Assembly: GCA_032622095.1 (NCBI GenBank)
Contig: CP136061.1
Location: forward strand, 22,386,991-22,450,990
Source of the DNA: Siphonodentalium dalli
Taxonomy: Eukaryota > Mollusca > Scaphopoda > Gadilida > Siphonodentaliidae
Direction: 5' to 3'
Length of the DNA stretch: 64,000 nucleotides
Part shown: piece after piece, positions 1-12,151 of the stretch
How positions within the stretch are numbered: position 1 is the first letter of the stretch
Layout: every line of letters starts with the position of its first letter
Translations under genes and position numbers: made by a program
Notes under the pieces: generated by a model
Databases searched by the model: none
What the model was told of the DNA's origin: nothing
The model's input: the letters and a program-made list of their open reading frames with translations, nothing else

Positions 1-925
1 AGCACTGCGTGTGTTAGTGCTACATCTGCTATCCATATCATTCATGAATTATTGTATATATACTTGCCATGTTTTTGTCTTGTATACCCGAGTTACATCA
101 GTTATCGACTGCAGGGACGTGGCTAGATGGTCTCGATTGGGGTGGATACAAGCCTGAGTTTAGTGTGCCTGCCATTCGCACAATGAGGTCCACAGAGGGT
201 GAATTTAGTTATATATATACCTTTATTGTCCTCCATGATATGAAGAGTACATTATACATACACAAATTGACTATTTATATAACTTTTCCCACACACAACT
301 AACCGTTGGATATTTCCTTCCTGATACCGCCTAAGGTTGGACAATTTCCATTTCTGACCAAATTTGTAGTAAATATAGAAACATATGCTACTGTTGGGTC
401 TAAACATGAAATTCCCCACTAATAATTGGTTGTAAAATTTCAACCTATATGTGGTGTAATATTCCCAATGTGAGGCATAACATTTCCAACTGTTGAACAT
501 TTCGACCTAGTTGGGATGGGGATAGCCATCCCAAAACCCCTCAATATTTACGTCCCTGAATCGACAGCTCTCGACAAACCTTCAGTCTATCATGCACCCA
601 TCCATCACTTCACCTTGGCACCGCCATCCATTCAATCATTTCAACCAGTTTATTGTGCTGGCAAAACTCTCATGTCTTGTCTGTTTATTACTTCGATAGC
701 GCTATTTATTACTTCGATAGCGCTGTTTATTACTTCGATAGTGCTGTTTTAACCTTGTTGCTGATCTGTTGATTTTTTTATATATATGTACTGTTGAAAA
801 ATGTTTTATCTATGTTAGAGCTGGGATCAAAAATTTTATTCTGATAAAAAAAATATGCCTTGAGCGCTAAGGACACGTGGCGTTCGTTATAATCGAGTGC
901 TCATTCGTTTATTATTATTTGTTTA
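1..925. other. No gene seen; short 21-bp tandem repeat
   Basis: I see no credible coding region. Positions 683-745 hold three tandem copies of a 21-bp unit (core ATTACTTCGATAG). Positions 184-215 contain a half copy of the GAATGAGGTC/AGAGGGTGAATTT hairpin family that is complete around 7 kb. Confidence 0.5.
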
Positions 926-1129
926 TTAACCCTTTCTATACTAAATGGATCCTCCCACCCAGTTATACAAATATACATTGGAATGGTCTATTATTCATTT
1001 GGAGGGCTGTTCAGGAAAATTGAGCAGACGACAGTTCTTTGATAGGAAATGTTCAGATAATAACTTATTATCTGCACATTTCATAAGGGAGCTACTCTTC
1101 AATGAGTATTTAGTATAGAAAGGGTTTAA
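926..1129. mobile_element. MITE family A, piggyBac-like (TTAA, CCCTTTCTATACTAAA ends)
   Basis: The element starts TTAA-CCCTTTCTATACTAAA and ends with the inverted TTTAGTATAGAAAGGG followed by TTTAA. It is about 200 bp long and has an internal hairpin (GATAATAACTTATTATC, near 1057-1073). Flanking TTAA and 5'-CCC termini are the pattern of piggyBac-superfamily non-autonomous elements. No coding sequence fits inside. Related copies lie at about 2457-2712, 31372-31602 and 18004-18553, with an end fragment near 34216-34233. Confidence 0.75.
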
Positions 1130-1316
1130 AGGTACTTAATCCGATTAGACGCTCCTAAATTACCACATCTCCGAAAATTAATAGATTTCAAAAATCGATA
1201 TCTAATCACTCTGAGCTTTGATGGGTGGGTTCCTCGACTCGAATCAAATATTTTTAACCGCCAAAGCCAAATAAATAGTAATTTGGGAGCGTCTAATCGG
1301 ATTGAGTACCTTTAAA
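1125..1316. mobile_element. MITE family B with ~30-bp terminal inverted repeats
   Basis: Left end TTTAAAGGTACTTAATCCGA and right end TCGGATTGAGTACCTTTAAA are inverted repeats that continue into GACGCTCC / GGAGCGTC. The element abuts and shares the TTTAAA of the neighbouring family A copy. A second, decayed copy lies at about 15058-15205 (shared inner text CACTCTGAGCTTT and GTAATTTGGGAGCGT). Confidence 0.7.
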
Positions 1317-2456
1317 AGGTGAAAACACGCGATATTTTGGGTGATTTGTAGTAAAAACTAAAGATTGTATTTGTTTGAATAATTTTCTCAGAGAACATCA
1401 CCGCCGTAAAGCGGAATAACAAAAATAATGCTTTATTGATATTTTTCAAAGCGTTTTAGAGCTAATAATTCTCAAAGCGTTTTGGAGGATGTGTATGGAT
1501 TTTACGCTTCATAAAAGCTAAATCAAAAAAATTCTTTTGAAAACCAATTGTTCCTTTGAAGCACTGTGCTACATCTTAAGATGGTACTTCTAGACATTCA
1601 AGTTCTTATCGAGTATTTATGAGAGGTTCACATAAGAAGCACACGATTGAATATCGAACGATACTTATCTGTGAGAGATACACACTGGGCCCGGAAACTA
1701 AGTCACCAATCAAGTCTCTAACCCAGAGTGAGCCTCATACAGATATAATTATCTGTTCCTGATTGTCGTCTGCTCATGTATGGAGGGGCACTATACGGGT
1801 GGTGTTCTGATGCGGTTCCATGAAGCTAGATACCAGTCCCAGGAACCTACGTCACCAATCAATCTCTAACCCAAAGTGATTTTGATTTAAAATTTGTTTA
1901 AAACATTATATATAGTAACGTTTGTCTGTTTGAATAGTACATGCGCTGTGGAAATTTAAAATGCACAATACAAAATCAGTATTAAAGTGATATTTGTTTG
2001 AAATTTTCGGGCGATGTTACTAGAATACTACATTCCTCCAGTTGGTATAGCGCCTGAAACCAACTTATTAGTTTCACAAACTCGAACAAGTCCATAATAT
2101 GTCTTTAAGAACTCAAATTTATAACTGAAATTACAAGGAAACTGGGTATCGATTGTGGCCCCGATTTTGACCATCAAACACACCTCAACCATTTGATAGA
2201 TGTTCGTAAAATGCACATAATCGGTACAATCACTCCAGCTAATCCACTGAAGTGAAAGTTTAGAGATTACGACAGTGACGTTGTTTCCTGACTCTGACAT
2301 GTAACACCGCCTATTTGTACCCGGTCGATATGACCGTATGATACAATAATGTGAAGTCACTTCTGAGCCCATTTGTATGGTTGATGTTCTCTGCACTCAG
2401 CTGCCAATCAAAATCCAGAGATAGGAGAGATTAAAGCCACACATGGTACTCGAAGT
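1317..2456. other. No gene or repeat recognised
   Basis: AT-rich sequence. The phrase 'ACGTCACCAATCAA..CTCTAACCCA' occurs twice (about 1700-1725 and 1848-1872), suggesting a small diverged duplication. An open frame at 2028-2396 (minus) has no recognisable motif and I do not call it. Confidence 0.4.
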
Positions 2457-2712
2457 TTGTTATTCTATACTAAACGGATTCTATCATTCAGCCAATAAAG
2501 CATACATTTCAAGGGTCTATTTTTCATCTGGATTGCTGTTCATGTAATAATAGCAGACGATAGACACACGAAAAGCTAATACAATTGCAAAATAATTCAC
2601 ATTCTTTGGTGGGAAATGCTCAGATAATAAGTTCAACAAACGATGTGGTCACTGTTGAAAATATTATCTGAACATTCCTAAAGGAACTACTCGTCAATGA
2701 GTATTTAATATG
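2457..2712. mobile_element. MITE family A, degraded copy
   Basis: TTCTATACTAAACGGATTCT at the left, internal CAGATAATAAGTTCAACAAA with an inverted TATTATCTGAACATT, and AATGAGTATTTAATATG at the right match the copy at 926-1129 with an insertion in the middle and mutated ends. Confidence 0.55.
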
Positions 2713-3966
2713 CGACCTCATAGGGTCTACCAACTGCAATGTAGATGTCTCTTGTCTTAACTAAAAAATCACACCCCATGATTATCAACCAAACTTCCGC
2801 CTTTCAATCGGTTTGAGCTGGCGGGAAAAGTGTTGTAAAAACAATTAAATATTTGTTGAAGGTATTTTGTTGACCAATAAATTGTCAATGGATATCCATA
2901 TTACGAAGCGCCCTCTTTCAAACTATATACCATACCGATATAATATAATTATATACCATACCGATATAATATAATTATATAGTGTAAGTCAGAAGGCTGT
3001 GTGTGGCTTTAATTAAGGAAGTTAAGTAACATTTTGTTACATAATCATGGCTATGCTGAAGAGGCTGAGTCACGAGACAAGTCTTGGAACGTAAAGTGAG
3101 ATTGTTGTAATGTTAGAAATTCCGTTCAGTTAAATTCTTAACATCGAGGAAAAGTCGTCGATTTTAATTCAAAAATCATCTGGGGGTTTTGTTGACGTCG
3201 TTAAACTTTGGAACGTATAGTGTGAGTTCATTTACTCTCATTTAAATAAGTCAACAAAATTACAATCCCCCAATCGGGAGTCGACAATTTTAACGCTTCT
3301 CATGCTAGGCATGTTCGATTGCGTGTTATCATTCCTTGTCCACGCATTCAAGTTCAAAGTTCAAATGCAAATAAGTCATGTCATATGAAGTTATGACAAC
3401 ATAATACATAATTGTACAAGTACAATACATGGTGTGCATCAGTGGACATGGGTTTTTCAGTGTGAAAGGGGGGGGGGTAGCTTTTCAATATTTACATAAT
3501 CACAAAGATGTTTGATGACATGCATCACTAAATCGCGCCATCTCCTCGAAAATGTTGGAAATATCATGCATTATTCACTAATAACGATCGCGTTCTGAAT
3601 AAATTTGGAGAGTTTATTAGTATATTCTTATTTTTTTAGTTAAAAAATTTCGAAAATTAACTAAATTCGGATAATTTCTAAAGTATTTGGGAATAAAGCG
3701 AAGAGCATTGTAAAATACAATGCTATTCATCTCCTAGTAATCTAATGTTACATCTCGTGCATATTCTAATTTCTGATCGGTATCATTCCATGCATGGTCC
3801 AGTTTCAATGATTGATAACGGTGTTAAACCCAAGCAAAACACTTCCGTTTTCTTTTATCGAGATGCATCGAGTCATGCGTTGTGTATTCCCAATTTCTGC
3901 TGTCACGTTTTTGACGATCATCCTTCTCTGTTCGTCTGACAACTCAATTATCGTCTTCAAGCCTTG
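2713..3966. other. No gene; short direct repeat at 2925-2985
   Basis: A TATACCATACCGATATAATA unit is repeated twice around 2927-2985. The rest is AT-rich without recognisable coding or repeat structure. Confidence 0.4.
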
Positions 3967-4056
3967 AAAGAGGGTGAATTTAGTGATGCTACCCCGCATA
4001 GCGGGCTAGCACCACCAAATTCACCCTCTGGTGACCTCATTCTGCAAATGACAGAC
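3967..4056. repeat. GAATGAGGTC/AGAGGGTGAATTT hairpin element
   Basis: AGAGGGTGAATTTAGTGATG, a CCCGC-ATAGCGGG centre and the inverted CACCAAATTCACCCTCT form an imperfect palindrome that continues into GTGACCTCATTCTGC. Other copies: 6730-6816, 7069-7159, 7519-7585, half copies at about 7248-7318 and 7680-7750, and the inner junctions of the large palindrome (24630-24676, 25208-25254). Confidence 0.65.
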
Positions 4057-5107
4057 ACCCTATTTCAAGGCTTGATCGTCTTATGAAATTACACACGATG
4101 ATAATGGAATTTTTCAAACTTCCTGGAATGTGGACCAATCAGAAACATCGACACGACATATCAAACCGCTAAACCCAATATAATCGCCAATCTAACAATC
4201 TTTTAGAAGCTAACGACCTTGTCATGCATTCTGTATGACACAATAAGACCCCGCGCATTCTGTGGATTAATGATGTCCTATTTCTTCCCGGCACCGCTTT
4301 GAAACTCATTTAAAGTCACATTTCAAGTAAAAGCATTACCAAGAACAAACAAGAGAAAGTTCCGGTGTTGCACATCTTTCCCTTAAAATGTTTTAAAAGA
4401 TATATTTATGATAAAACGTGTTAAAATAGCCACATTTCTGTCAATTCATAGCAAATATTTGGGGGGGGGGGAACATTCCTAGTGACAAAAGCTTCTGTTG
4501 ACTGCATGTTGGTCTCTCTATATATAGCACTAAAGAGATAAATCGACCTTAGAGCGCACCCCGGTTACACACACCGACAGAACACACTGTGATAAAACAC
4601 GAGCGTATTATAAATGGACGACTTTTATACATCTCGTCGTAAATGATAATCTATAAATTTGACGTTGTGTAAATTTACTTGCGGAATATTCGCAGTGACA
4701 ACACATTTGTTCGCTGAACACGTTCTGGAATGCCTCTGTCTCAGCCCTTCAGTATAAGGTTCATATCATCATGTTTTATCACATCACCATAATATCGCTA
4801 GTTGTGTTCGTTCGTCATGTGATATCGGTAGAGTCTTTTCAAATGGCTCTCGTCAAAATAAATATTTTTACACAACTTTGCCTTATATCAACTGCATACC
4901 CCTCTCGTGGAATCTGGGAATAAATCCCCTGTCGGGTTGGACCATCTATTTTCTGACTTTTTGGATCAAAATAGCAAGAGAAATGTTTAACTCATCTATG
5001 TGTAGAGTTTGGTTGTCATGGGAACTGTACACCAAAGGTAGAATGTACTACTTCGGAATTTACACTAACGGGTTCCGTGTAAATTCAGATGAGAATGAAT
5101 GTTACAA
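4057..5107. other. No gene recognised
   Basis: Only homopolymer tracts such as G10 near 4460 stand out; no motif-bearing open frame. Confidence 0.4.
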
Positions 5108-5235
5108 CCCTCTCTCTCTCGCTCTCTCTCTCTCTCTCCCTCTCTCTCTCTCTCTCCCCTCTCTCTTACCTCTCTCTCTCCACTCTTTCCCTCCCCTCCC
5201 TCTCCCTCTCTCTGTCTCTCTATCTCGCTCTCTGT
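5108..5235. repeat. (CT)n microsatellite
   Basis: About 125 bp of CTCTCT with C-run interruptions. Apparent Ser/Leu-rich open frames over it are low-complexity artefacts. Confidence 0.9.
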
Positions 5236-5429
5236 CTTATTTTGAAACTACGAAGCAGTAAATTATTATTACTTGATTAAGAAAGTACAGGGTTCGAGCA
5301 GGGTTCGCTCTTTAAACAATCGTCAGTTGTGGGTTGCACCCCACAATTTACTCAAACAAAAGATCGCACCCCACAAGTATTCATGGGTATGTGCAGTCAC
5401 CCCACAAGTATACTTTGACCAGTACGTGT

Positions 5430-6210
5430 GTGCGTCCGTCCGTCCGTCAACTTTTTTAAAAACATCTTCTCCTCTGAAACCATCATACCGAATTGGTTCA
5501 TATTTGGTGTGAATGTTCCCTATGTGACTCTCATTCAGATTTGTTCAAATGAGGTCACTGGGTCAAATAGTTGCGAAGCCAGGGCCATAATTCTATTCCT
5601 CCATAGTAATTCTTACAACGACTTCTTGTTCAGAACCATTGGGCCGATTTAGCTAATATTTAGTATGGAGGGTCCTTGGGTGACTGGTGTTCAGATTTGT
5701 TCAAATAATGTCACCCGGTCAATTAGTTGAGAAACCAGGGCCATAACTCATAGTGATTCTTACAATGACTTCTTCTAAAAAAATATTTGGCCGATTTAGC
5801 TTATATTTGGTACAGAGAGACCTTGGGTGACTGGGAATCAGATTTGTTCAAATTGGGTCACTGGGTCAATTAGGGGCAGAGCCAGGGACATAACTCTAAA
5901 AACCAAAAAATTACATTTTTGCATTTTTATCATATTTGGTGTGGATGTTCCCTAGGTGACTGTCATTAAGATTTGTTCAAATGAGGTCACTGTGTCAAAC
6001 AGTTGCGAAACCAGGGCCATAACTATATTCCTCCTTGGTAATTCTTATAACGACTTATTGTCAAGAACCATTATGCCGATTTAGTTTATATTTGGTATGT
6101 GGGGTCATTGAATTTGAATGACTGGGGTTCAGATTTGTTCAAAGGGTGTCACTGGGTCAAATAGGGGTGGAGCCAGGGACATAACTCCTTGATCAATTTA
6201 ACATACAAAA
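5430..6210. repeat. Degenerate ~180-bp tandem satellite
   Basis: Phrases such as 'GCCGATTTAGCT.ATATTTGGTA', 'CAGATTTGTTCAAA', 'TCACTGGGTCAAATAG' and 'CCAGGGCCATAACTC' recur about every 160-190 bp, four to five times. The same unit reappears at 7920-8560. Repeats of this style are widespread in mollusc genomes; no coding function is evident. Confidence 0.7.
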
Positions 6211-6729
6211 AAATCACCCCCACATGACCCAGAACCCCACCCTGCCCCCAACCAACAGCATTCCACCCTATCTCACCTCCTAACTCACAGGTAAATAAAG
6301 TATTTTTTATTTAAATAAATTAAAAAACATTTAATTAAAATTTTGAAGAACTTGTGACGTTACATCTTCGGGGAGGGGGGGGGGGGGGGGTAGAGTAGGT
6401 ACCTCTGAAATCAGGGGTTTGGGAGAAAAGATGAACAGACAGATGTACAGAAATGTTCAGTAAATTCCTTTTAATACTAGTATATGTGCATTCCCATTAC
6501 AAGGCAACTCTGTTCTGAACTGACAGACATGACACATGGCAGGGCAGATAGAGAGATAAGAGAACTTCTGTAGCTATAGGCAGAGTCCACAGGGAGTGTA
6601 TTCATGTCATTCATAATTTAAATGAGTTTAATGGTGTTATCAATGAAGCACCCTTGTTCTTTACATTATCACTCAGTGGTCATTAAAATCAGATTAATTT
6701 CATTTTCTCCAAGAGTGTCTGGCATTTGT

Positions 6730-6816
6730 AGAATGAGGTTCACAGAGGGTGAATTCATGTTGCTCCACACAGCAGGCTAGCATAACCAAATACACCCTCT
6801 GAGAACCTTATTCTGC
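6730..6816. repeat. GAATGAGGTC hairpin element
   Basis: AGAATGAGGTTCACAGAGGG on the left and CACCCTCTGAGAACCTTATT on the right are inverted, around a CACAGCAGG centre. Same family as 3967-4056. Confidence 0.65.
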
Positions 6817-7068
6817 TTAGGCCTCATCTTCTGGGAAGTATCTAGAGTCTCAAGATATCATTCTGCTTATGCCTCATCTTCTGGTAAGTATCTATATTAT
6901 CAAATTTACATTGTTGTTAGTTAAATTTCCCTTCTAGGAAGTTTCTTTATCCCTTAATTTGCAGAAGATAAAATTCATGATTGAGGTGCCCAATGGGTGA
7001 ACATCACCAATTTCAACTGGGGAGCTTCAATCTTATTCTAGGTCTTCCATAGCAGTTGAGGGCCTTAT

Positions 7069-7159
7069 CAGAATGAGGTCCACAGAGGGTGAATTTAGTG
7101 ATACTAGCCCGCTGTGCAGGATAGCGTCACTAAATTCACCCTCTGGGGACCTCATTCTG
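7069..7159. repeat. GAATGAGGTC hairpin element, near-complete copy
   Basis: CAGAATGAGGTCCACAGAGG and CCTCTGGGGACCTCATTCTG are inverted repeats; with GTGAATTTAGTGAT and GTCACTAAATTCAC they form a nearly perfect ~90-bp palindrome centred near CCCGCTGTGCAGG. Confidence 0.75.
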
Positions 7160-7518
7160 CAAATAACAGACAGACTATCTCAAGGCTTGATTGTATAATA
7201 CAGTGTGTTGCTTGAGGCCAGACATGCACAATGTAGGAACAGACATGCTTTTAGTGATGCTATCCCACACAGCGGGCTAGCATCACCAAATTCACCATTT
7301 GGAGACCTCATTCTGCTTAGGCCTCATCTTCTGGGAAGTATCTATAGTATCAAATTTACATTGTTGTTAGTTAAATTTCCCTTCTAGGAAGTTTCTATAT
7401 CCCCTAATTTGCAGAAGATAAAATTCATAATTGAGGGGCCCAATGGGTGAACATCACCAACTTCAACTGGGGAAATTCAATTTTATTCTAGGTCTTCCAT
7501 AGCAGTTGATGGCCTTAT

Positions 7519-7585
7519 CAGAATGAGGTCCCCAGAGGGTGAATTTAGCGTCATTAAATTCACCCTCTGGGGGACCTCATTCTGC
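7519..7585. repeat. GAATGAGGTC hairpin element with central deletion
   Basis: Same arms as 7069-7159, but the central CCCGC region is missing so the arms nearly meet (GAATTTAGCGTCATTAAATT). Confidence 0.7.
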
Positions 7586-7920
7586 AAATGACAGACACAC
7601 TGTCACACTATTTCAAGGCTTGTTGTATAATACATTGTGTTGCTTGAGGCCAGGCATGCACAATGTAGGAACAGACGCGCTTTTTGTGATGCTATCCCGC
7701 ACAGCAGGCTAGCATCACCAAATGCACCCTCTGGCGACCTCATTCTGCTTAGGCCTCATCTTCTGGGAAGTATCTATAGTATCAAATTTACATTGTTGTT
7801 AGTTAAATTTCCCTTCTAGGAAGTTTCTATATCCCCTAATTTGCAGAAGATAAAATTCATAAATGAGGTGCCCAATGGGTGAATATCACCAACTTCAACT
7901 GGGGAACTTAATTTTTATCC

Positions 7921-8565
7921 TTATCAGATTTGTGAAAATGGGATCACAAAGTCAAATAAGGGCAGAGCAAGAGACTTAACTATTTCACTACATAGTAATT
8001 CTTAAAATATGTTTGCAAGAACTAGTTGGCTTATATAGAATGGAATGTTCTTCCTTGACTGCAATTCAGATTTTGTTAATAGGGTCACCTGGTCAAATAG
8101 GGGCCAAGCGAAGGACAGTTTCCCTCTTAATATGCTTCCTTCACAAGGACCATCAGGTCTATTTGACTGATATTTATGATATGTATGAAGGGTTCTTTGG
8201 TGTCTGGGATTCAAATTTATTCAGATGGGGTCACCAGGTTAAATAGGGTGGGACCAGGGACATAACCATGTGTCTCTATAGTCATTCTTAAAATGTCTTC
8301 TCCAGAGAGTTTGGACTATTTAGCTTACATATAGTATGGAGGAATCAGAAGGATCCTTTAGTGACTGAGATTCAGATTTGTTAAAATGAGGTCAACCTGT
8401 CAAGAAATGGCAGGCTATGGGGAGTTAACACTTTTGTGTCTAATAAAATCATCGAAATACCAAATTCATTAAAACGTCTACCTTGGAACCACCTGACTGA
8501 TTGGTCTGACATACAAGTATTGTGTTTTGGGTCCATGGATAATTGGGCTTCAAACATGTTTAAAT
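7921..8565. repeat. Degenerate ~180-bp satellite, second block
   Basis: The same recurring phrases as 5430-6210 (CAGATTT.TTAA..GGGTCAC, TCAAATAGGGGC, ATTTAGCTTACATATAGTAT). Separated from the first block by the 432-bp repeat region. Confidence 0.6.
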
Positions 8566-9726
8566 GGTTTTAGAAAAAGGAGCTTGTGAGATTGGAAATT
8601 TCCAACAATTGAGAAAGTTTGAGGTGTCGGTTGTGAAATTCCAACCTAAGACTTGGGAGTCTGGATCCCGGTCGGGAGGGGACTTGTTGAGCTGGAGGAG
8701 GGGGGGGGGGGTGATCAGTAGTGTACAGTTGGCAATTTCAAGATGGATTTTTACCAAGCTACATACTTGAAGTCTCTCTAGCCACATATCCTGTTTAAAT
8801 CTACTTCTTTTAAAGTGATTATGAAAAGTGCTGACTGTTTTGGTCTCCAGAGTCCCAGTCTTATCAACCTTTGCAGTCTGGTGAGCGACCCCACAGTCAT
8901 TGACTGTCTTGTTTAAAAACAACATAGCCATTTGCCAAAATGGTCAACGTTATAGCGTGACATTGACTTCGTTAATTGACAGACTGCATCGGCAGTAGGT
9001 CAATTTAGCAACAATGCAATAGTAGAGATCCATTTGAGGTTACGCTGGTGTAAATAAGGTTCGGAGTGACATCTAGCGGATGCGGGAGGAATATATAGGA
9101 GAGAATAAAATAGACACTGGGCCCTGATTGGTGATTAGCCTTGTGTGCTTTTTGCATCAAAAAATCATCACACCTCTTCACTATGATTTCCCATAGGTAA
9201 ATTAGCCATTGGCACAGGAATTAACCCTCTGTAGTGAAGTTTGAATTTTTTGGTGTGGTCTAAAATATGACAGTATTTTTTTATGCGGTTCTGACACTAG
9301 TTACGAAAACACAAGATTTAAAGACGAATTCCCTGCTAGACAGACATGATTTTTTTGCGCAAAAAGTTTCCCCAAATGTCAATTTTTCAGATTTAAAGAA
9401 AATTTTGGACCCAAAGTTTATATTGCCAACAGTATACGCTAAAAAGTTAGCACTGAGCCTATGGAAAACATTTACACGAGTGTAACCTTGATGAGAGTGG
9501 CACACATATATTTACCGTATCAACGGAACATCGACCTGTGTGAACGAGGTCGCCTACACATATCGCTTTCTACAGCGCCATTCTGACACGGAACAGTCAA
9601 TGTGTCATACAGATGGCGGGGATGGTCGGAAGCTGATATTGATTCGGTCTGTGTGTCGGTCTCCGCTCGATATACGTGAGTGCAACCCTTCTCAATTGCA
9701 CTGGCGGACCGAGGTGAATGATCATA
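8566..9726. other. No gene recognised
   Basis: A G-run (about 8700-8710) and low-complexity patches only. No motif in any open frame on either strand. Confidence 0.4.
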
Positions 9727-10206
9727 GTAACCCTTTCAGTGCCAGTTTCGATTTTTGTAACAACCCATATACCCTGTGCCAATGCATTCTCTTATATATG
9801 CGAGTCGACCATAGGTCGCCTCGCATATATAAGAGGCATATATAAGAGAATGCATTGGCCTAACAATTTTTCATCATTTGTTATTATTTTTTACAATTTT
9901 TACAATTTTAATACTTTTTTCTTATATTCTTTAACATACTTATTTTGTAGGTTTAGTGCCAGGGAATCTTACGCTTTTCATGGGCATCAAAATTATTACT
10001 ATGAATACTTGGTGATAGTTTTGAGTTATAACATGACCCTAAGGTTTTATCCAGTTTGCTTTTAAATTCGCTATAGCATGCTTAAGCATACCCAAACAAA
10101 ATTCAACCCAAACAAATCAAATTTTTTTTTTTTCATTTTTAAGGGCCGATTTTACAGACCGTAAATTAGGGCCGATGAGATCGGCCCCTGGCAATGAAAG
10201 GGTTAA
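9727..10206. mobile_element. MITE family C (TAACCCTTTCAGTGCCAG ends)
   Basis: TAACCCTTTCAGTGCCAG at the left and CTGGCAATGAAAGGGTTAA at the right are terminal inverted repeats of a ~480-bp element at a TTAA-like site, pointing to the piggyBac superfamily. It contains a palindrome at 9778-9861 with a partial duplication of its right arm. A second copy (53720-56808, opposite orientation) is split by a 2.6-kb insertion. Confidence 0.75.
9778..9861. repeat. Hairpin module CCAATGCATTCTC...GAGAATGCATTGG
   Basis: Near-perfect palindrome around CGAGTCGACCATAGGTCGCC. The right arm has a short extra copy of ATATATAAGAG. The same ~70-bp hairpin is at 11780-11852, 11932-11998 and 56692-56756, inside two different MITE families. 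Confidence 0.8.
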
Positions 10207-10584
10207 CACAGTTCCATGCGAACGAGCTGCTGTACAATAACACATATTGATGAGAGAATTTGCAAAAAGTGTGGAATTGACGTAGAAACCGAAGAACACT
10301 TCATTATGCGATGCGCTATTCATGAAACTCTAAGAGAGCGTTTCCTTGTGGAAATAAATATCTGTCAATAAAATATATCTATCATAAAAACACACCATGC
10401 ACGATAAGGAAATAAAAAAGATAAAAATAAGAAAATACATAAAACAAAAACGCAATAAATAACGAAACAAAAAGCGACCTCAGTGTTAAAAGATCCTTTG
10501 TACGCATTGGTCAGCAGTTCTAAAAAAAAATTAATTTCACTACGAGGCGCTGGAGTTTTGAACAAACATTGTCACGTGCTGTGC

Positions 10585-10692
10585 TATGGATGTGTGTGCT
10601 GTGCTAATCAGTGTATGTATGTGTGTGCTGTTCTAATCAGTGTATGGGTGTGTGTGCTGTGCTAATCAGTGTATGGATGTGTGTGGTGTGCC
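10585..10692. repeat. ~28-bp tandem repeat (TGTGCTAATCAGTGTATG), 3-4 copies
   Basis: TGTGTGCTGTGCTAATCAGT recurs three times with small changes, followed by a broken fourth copy. Confidence 0.75.
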
Positions 10693-10841
10693 AGGCAACA
10701 GAAAAACGTCAATATAACAACACCAGGAGGACAGTATTACCTTTCCAAACAATAACGCCGTGCAACAGGTTATGGTCAACCACCGGCACATGCCATGTTT
10801 ATAGAAATACAAGTACGCCTGATTATTGTACGGTTGGTTAT

Positions 10842-10848
10842 ATATATG

Positions 10849-10895
<47 letters not shown>
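10842..10895. repeat. (TA)n microsatellite
   Basis: Uninterrupted TA dinucleotides over about 45 bp. Confidence 0.9.
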
Positions 10896-10898
<3 letters not shown>

Positions 10899-11120
10899 AG
10901 TAAGTAAAATGCAAACAAGGATGAAACAATTTCACAAAATTGTGAATTTCTGCGCATATATTGCAAATTGAAACTGGTAAATATAGAAGTATACATACCT
11001 AGTGAAAGTGAAGACAGATCGTTTCACAAATATATATGTTTCAGTGACACAAATGATGAAATACATTTCTTACAAACATACCCACAATACGACCAATAAT
11101 TATAATACATGTAGTTTAAA

Positions 11121-11463
11121 GGCACGGGCGGCGTTCGTTGCAGAAATATTCATATTTGTTCAAATATATATAGTTTTTTTTATATGCCAAACAGAATCAG
11201 CGCGTAAATATTATATTGTCGTCAAGACGTAGGATGGTGTACGTAAACAAGAGCCTGCTCGAATTACAGAAGTTTTGCTTTTGTTTACACAACACAGCGC
11301 AATTATATTGGTTAATCACACACACATGATATAAAGGCTCTTTATTATTTCCATATCAGCAAAACAGGAACAAATAACGCTCTTTATGTTTACCATATCC
11401 GGATCTAAACAAAATCCAGGTTCTGTAACGTTTTTTGCTTTTGTTTACATAACAAAGGAAACA
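11121..11463 (+). repeat. Dispersed ~340-bp repeat family D, copy 1
   Basis: Shares long stretches with 61643-61998 in the same orientation, for example GCAGAAATATTCATATTTGT, GTACGTAAACAAGAGCCTG and CATATCCGGATCTAAACAAA. No coding potential or terminal repeats seen, so the class is unknown. Confidence 0.75.
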
Positions 11464-11752
11464 ACATTTGACATTAGCATCCTGTTTATGCCATATTACT
11501 GATTGGTATAAGAACAATGTATGTCTATATTTTACTATTATTTCTGTTTATGGCGGTTTTTGAGGTAGATGAATAGTTTAACAGCACACCCACCGCCAAC
11601 GCCGCCCGTATCTTTAAAGGGTAGTTCCTAAGATATACTAGTACAGCATATTCGTTGGCTGACGAATTGTGAGGACACTTTCTTTGTCATGACCCTGATG
11701 GTCATTACGTCTTTATTCATACGTTCACAGTTTGATTTATGATGGTTTTACT

Positions 11753-12151
11753 TTAACCCTTTACCCAACAGAAGGGCCCAGTGCCAATGCATTCTCTTAT
11801 ATATGCGAGTCGACCATAGGTCGCCTCGCATATATAAGAGAATGCATTGGCTTAACGCATTAAAAATTATAAAATTGTTAAAGAATGTAAGAAAAAATGG
11901 TAAAAAGTGTTAAAAAAAGATTTTTTTTAGGCCAATGCATTCTCTTATATATGCGAGGCGACCTATGGTCGACTCGCATATATAAGAGAATGCATTGACA
12001 CAGGGCTAACTGTAACTATCACAATGTGGTCAAGGAGCCGGTTCCAATGATATCCATATTTGTATGGTTCTATTGAGACAGACCGAAGATATTTTAGGCT
12101 GTTGAAGCTTTATTTGGCCGGTTTTGGCCGGTTTGTTGGGTAAAGGGTTAA
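11753..12151. mobile_element. MITE family E (TTAA, CCCTTTACCCAACA ends) carrying two hairpins
   Basis: TTAACCCTTTACCCAACA at the left and TGTTGGGTAAAGGGTTAA at the right define a ~400-bp element with TTAA on both sides (piggyBac-like). Inside it the CCAATGCATTCTC hairpin occurs twice (11780-11852, 11932-11998) in opposite orientation, the same module found in family C. Confidence 0.8.

Larger units (their letters stand above)
6830..7920. repeat. ~432-bp tandem repeat, about 2.5 copies
   Basis: GCCTCATCTTCTGGGAAGTA, CCCTTCTAGGAAGTTTCT and TGCCCAATGGGTGAA.ATCACCAA recur with a period of about 432 bp (for example 7205 versus 7637). Each unit carries a GAATGAGGTC hairpin (7069-7159 and 7519-7585) and a half copy, so the tandem unit seems to have grown around that hairpin family. 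The two similar 60-codon frames at 7205 and 7637 are by-products of the repeat. Confidence 0.75.

Noticed and set aside
2028-2396. 122-codon minus-strand frame
   Set aside because: No recognisable domain, no neighbours, and a single random frame of this size is expected in 64 kb.
4878-5261. 127-codon Ser/Leu/Pro-rich frame
   Set aside because: Half of it is the (CT)n microsatellite and the rest has no motif.
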